Assembly: GCF_001295265.1 (NCBI RefSeq)
Contig: NZ_LJOD01000022.1
Location: 1 to 44,668 of the forward strand
Direction: 5' to 3'
Length of the DNA: 44,668 nt
From: Chryseobacterium indologenes
GTDB taxonomy: Bacteria > Bacteroidota > Bacteroidia > Flavobacteriales > Weeksellaceae
The number at the start of each line of letters is the position of its first letter. Position 1 is the first letter of the stretch. Both the position numbers and the translations under genes were made by a program. Shown piece after piece: positions 44,135-44,668 of the stretch. The notes under the pieces were generated by a model, which saw only the letters and a program-made list of their open reading frames with translations, was not told the origin of the DNA and searched no databases.

Positions 44135-44389
44135 TTAGTTGGGTCCCTGGTATACTATCGTTTGATTGTGATAAATATATTGTCCATTGGCAACCATTGT
44201 ATCGGATGTATATCTGATTGTAGTACAATAGCCCGGGCTTGGCCAGTTCTGTTCTGAAGTTTCTCCTCCTCCTGTAGAAGTAACACCAAGGTCAAAAGAA
44301 GGTTTTGCAGGTCCTCCCTCACCTCCGAAAACATTAAGCAATTTCTCATTCTCTAACTGGAAACTTTCCAGTTTTTCTAAATTTTTCAT
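44135..44389 (-). CDS. RiPP precursor peptide (grasp-with-spasm substrate)
   Basis: An 84-residue peptide with a leader rich in Lys, Glu and Leu (KLESFQLENEKLLNVFGG) that ends in Gly-Gly at 22-23 and again at 25-26. The following core is rich in Thr, Ser, Gly, Asn and Tyr, with acidic residues Asp33, Glu43, Glu46 and Asp63 and one Cys55. The leader pattern L..F.L...L...FGG is of the double-glycine type cleaved by C39 peptidases. The Ser/Thr and acid residues could be linked by GwsG as side-chain esters. No peptidase or transporter gene is in the window; it may lie elsewhere. Confidence 0.85.
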   Translation of the reverse strand: MKNLEKLESFQLENEKLLNVFGGEGGPAKPSFDLGVTSTGGGETSEQNWPSPGYCTTIRYTSDTMVANGQYIYHNQTIVYQGPN

Positions 44390-44572
44390 GTGTTAAAAGT
44401 TTTTGATTTATGTCACTATTGACGGATTAAAACTAGTAATATAAATTTTACTTTCATAATATTTAACAAAATTTAACTTTTTTGTTTGTTTTGTTGGATT
44501 GTTAGTAATGAATTTTAGATTTGATTATTAATGTTTTAATGAATTTTAGTATATTCAGTCCTTATCACTGAA

Positions 44573-44605
44573 AAACAAAAAAACCTCTGACTAATCAGAG
44601 GTTTT
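44573..44605 (-). terminator. Terminator after tRNA-Phe
   Basis: AAAACCTCTGA 44580-44590 and TCAGAGGTTTT 44595-44605 form a perfect stem with a CTAA loop. On the minus strand the T run continues to 44573 after the stem, directly behind the tRNA-Phe. Confidence 0.85.
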
Positions 44606-44609
44606 CAAG

Positions 44610-44668
44610 TGGTTTCTCCAGGAATCGAACCAGGGACACATGGATTTTCAATCCATTGCTCTACCAAC
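44610..44668 (-). tRNA. tRNA-Phe (GAA), 5' part beyond the window
   Basis: On the minus strand the anticodon stem-loop ATGGA-TTGAAAA-TCCAT gives anticodon GAA. The T loop reads TTCGATT and the 3' acceptor strand is AGAAACC plus discriminator A; no CCA is encoded. The T stem (CCTGG on both sides) has a central T-T mismatch. The 5' acceptor strand lies beyond 44668. Confidence 0.9.

Noticed and set aside
1..44668. Insertion sequences, prophage or integrase genes
   Set aside because: No transposase, integrase or phage structural motif was seen in any translated frame.

Overview
The window reads as a chromosomal segment of a Flavobacteriia bacterium, most likely Chryseobacterium or a close Weeksellaceae relative. 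Grounds: AT-rich DNA, no Shine-Dalgarno signals, frequent -7 boxes of the Bacteroidetes type TAnnTTTG just upstream of starts, two SusC/SusD outer-membrane pairs, and a 'grasp-with-spasm' peptide cluster. Gene density is normal. No insertion sequence, phage or CRISPR array was seen.

Layout. 1-681: tail of an upstream unit, a terminator and a long AT-rich leader. 682-5166: a SusC/SusD pair with no enzyme beside it. 5282-9807: a divergent AraC regulator, an aldehyde dehydrogenase, a zinc alcohol dehydrogenase and a DUF779 protein, forming an aldehyde/alcohol oxidation locus interrupted by a GC-rich, RNA-like structured element (7929-8059). 9831-14062: a DAACS-type transporter facing the cbpA-cbpM chaperone pair, a YcxB-like membrane protein and a CBS-type cysteine synthase. 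14215-16645: a LolC/E-like permease head-to-head with a NamZ-type muramidase. 16812-18834: a thioredoxin / DUF3575 / small membrane protein operon. 18998-20765: an alpha/beta hydrolase, a Crp/Fnr regulator and a truncated GNAT gene whose upstream region is a near copy of the Crp gene's upstream region. 20893-23855: a membrane AraC regulator, an S33-like lipoprotein hydrolase and a beta-barrel protein.

24163-33958 is the most coherent block. A LytS-type sensor kinase and a LytTR response regulator bracket an operon of a secreted HExxHxxGxxH metalloprotease, a SusC and a SusD. I infer a regulated peptide-harvesting and import system, comparable in logic to RagAB. 34162-37824 holds five proteins of unknown or immunity-like type (one SUKH/SMI1-KNR4) and a decayed gene remnant. 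37825-40638 has a TPR lipoprotein/periplasmic protein divergent from an S41 peptidase.

40825-44389 (minus strand) is a RiPP operon: precursor peptide, stem-loop, secreted TPR-like protein, GwsG ATP-grasp ligase, a 51-residue ORF coupled by an ATGA overlap, and GwsS SPASM protein. The 51-residue ORF is the most promising undescribed item. The window ends inside a tRNA-Phe gene. All functional statements come from reading protein motifs by eye; no database search was run.
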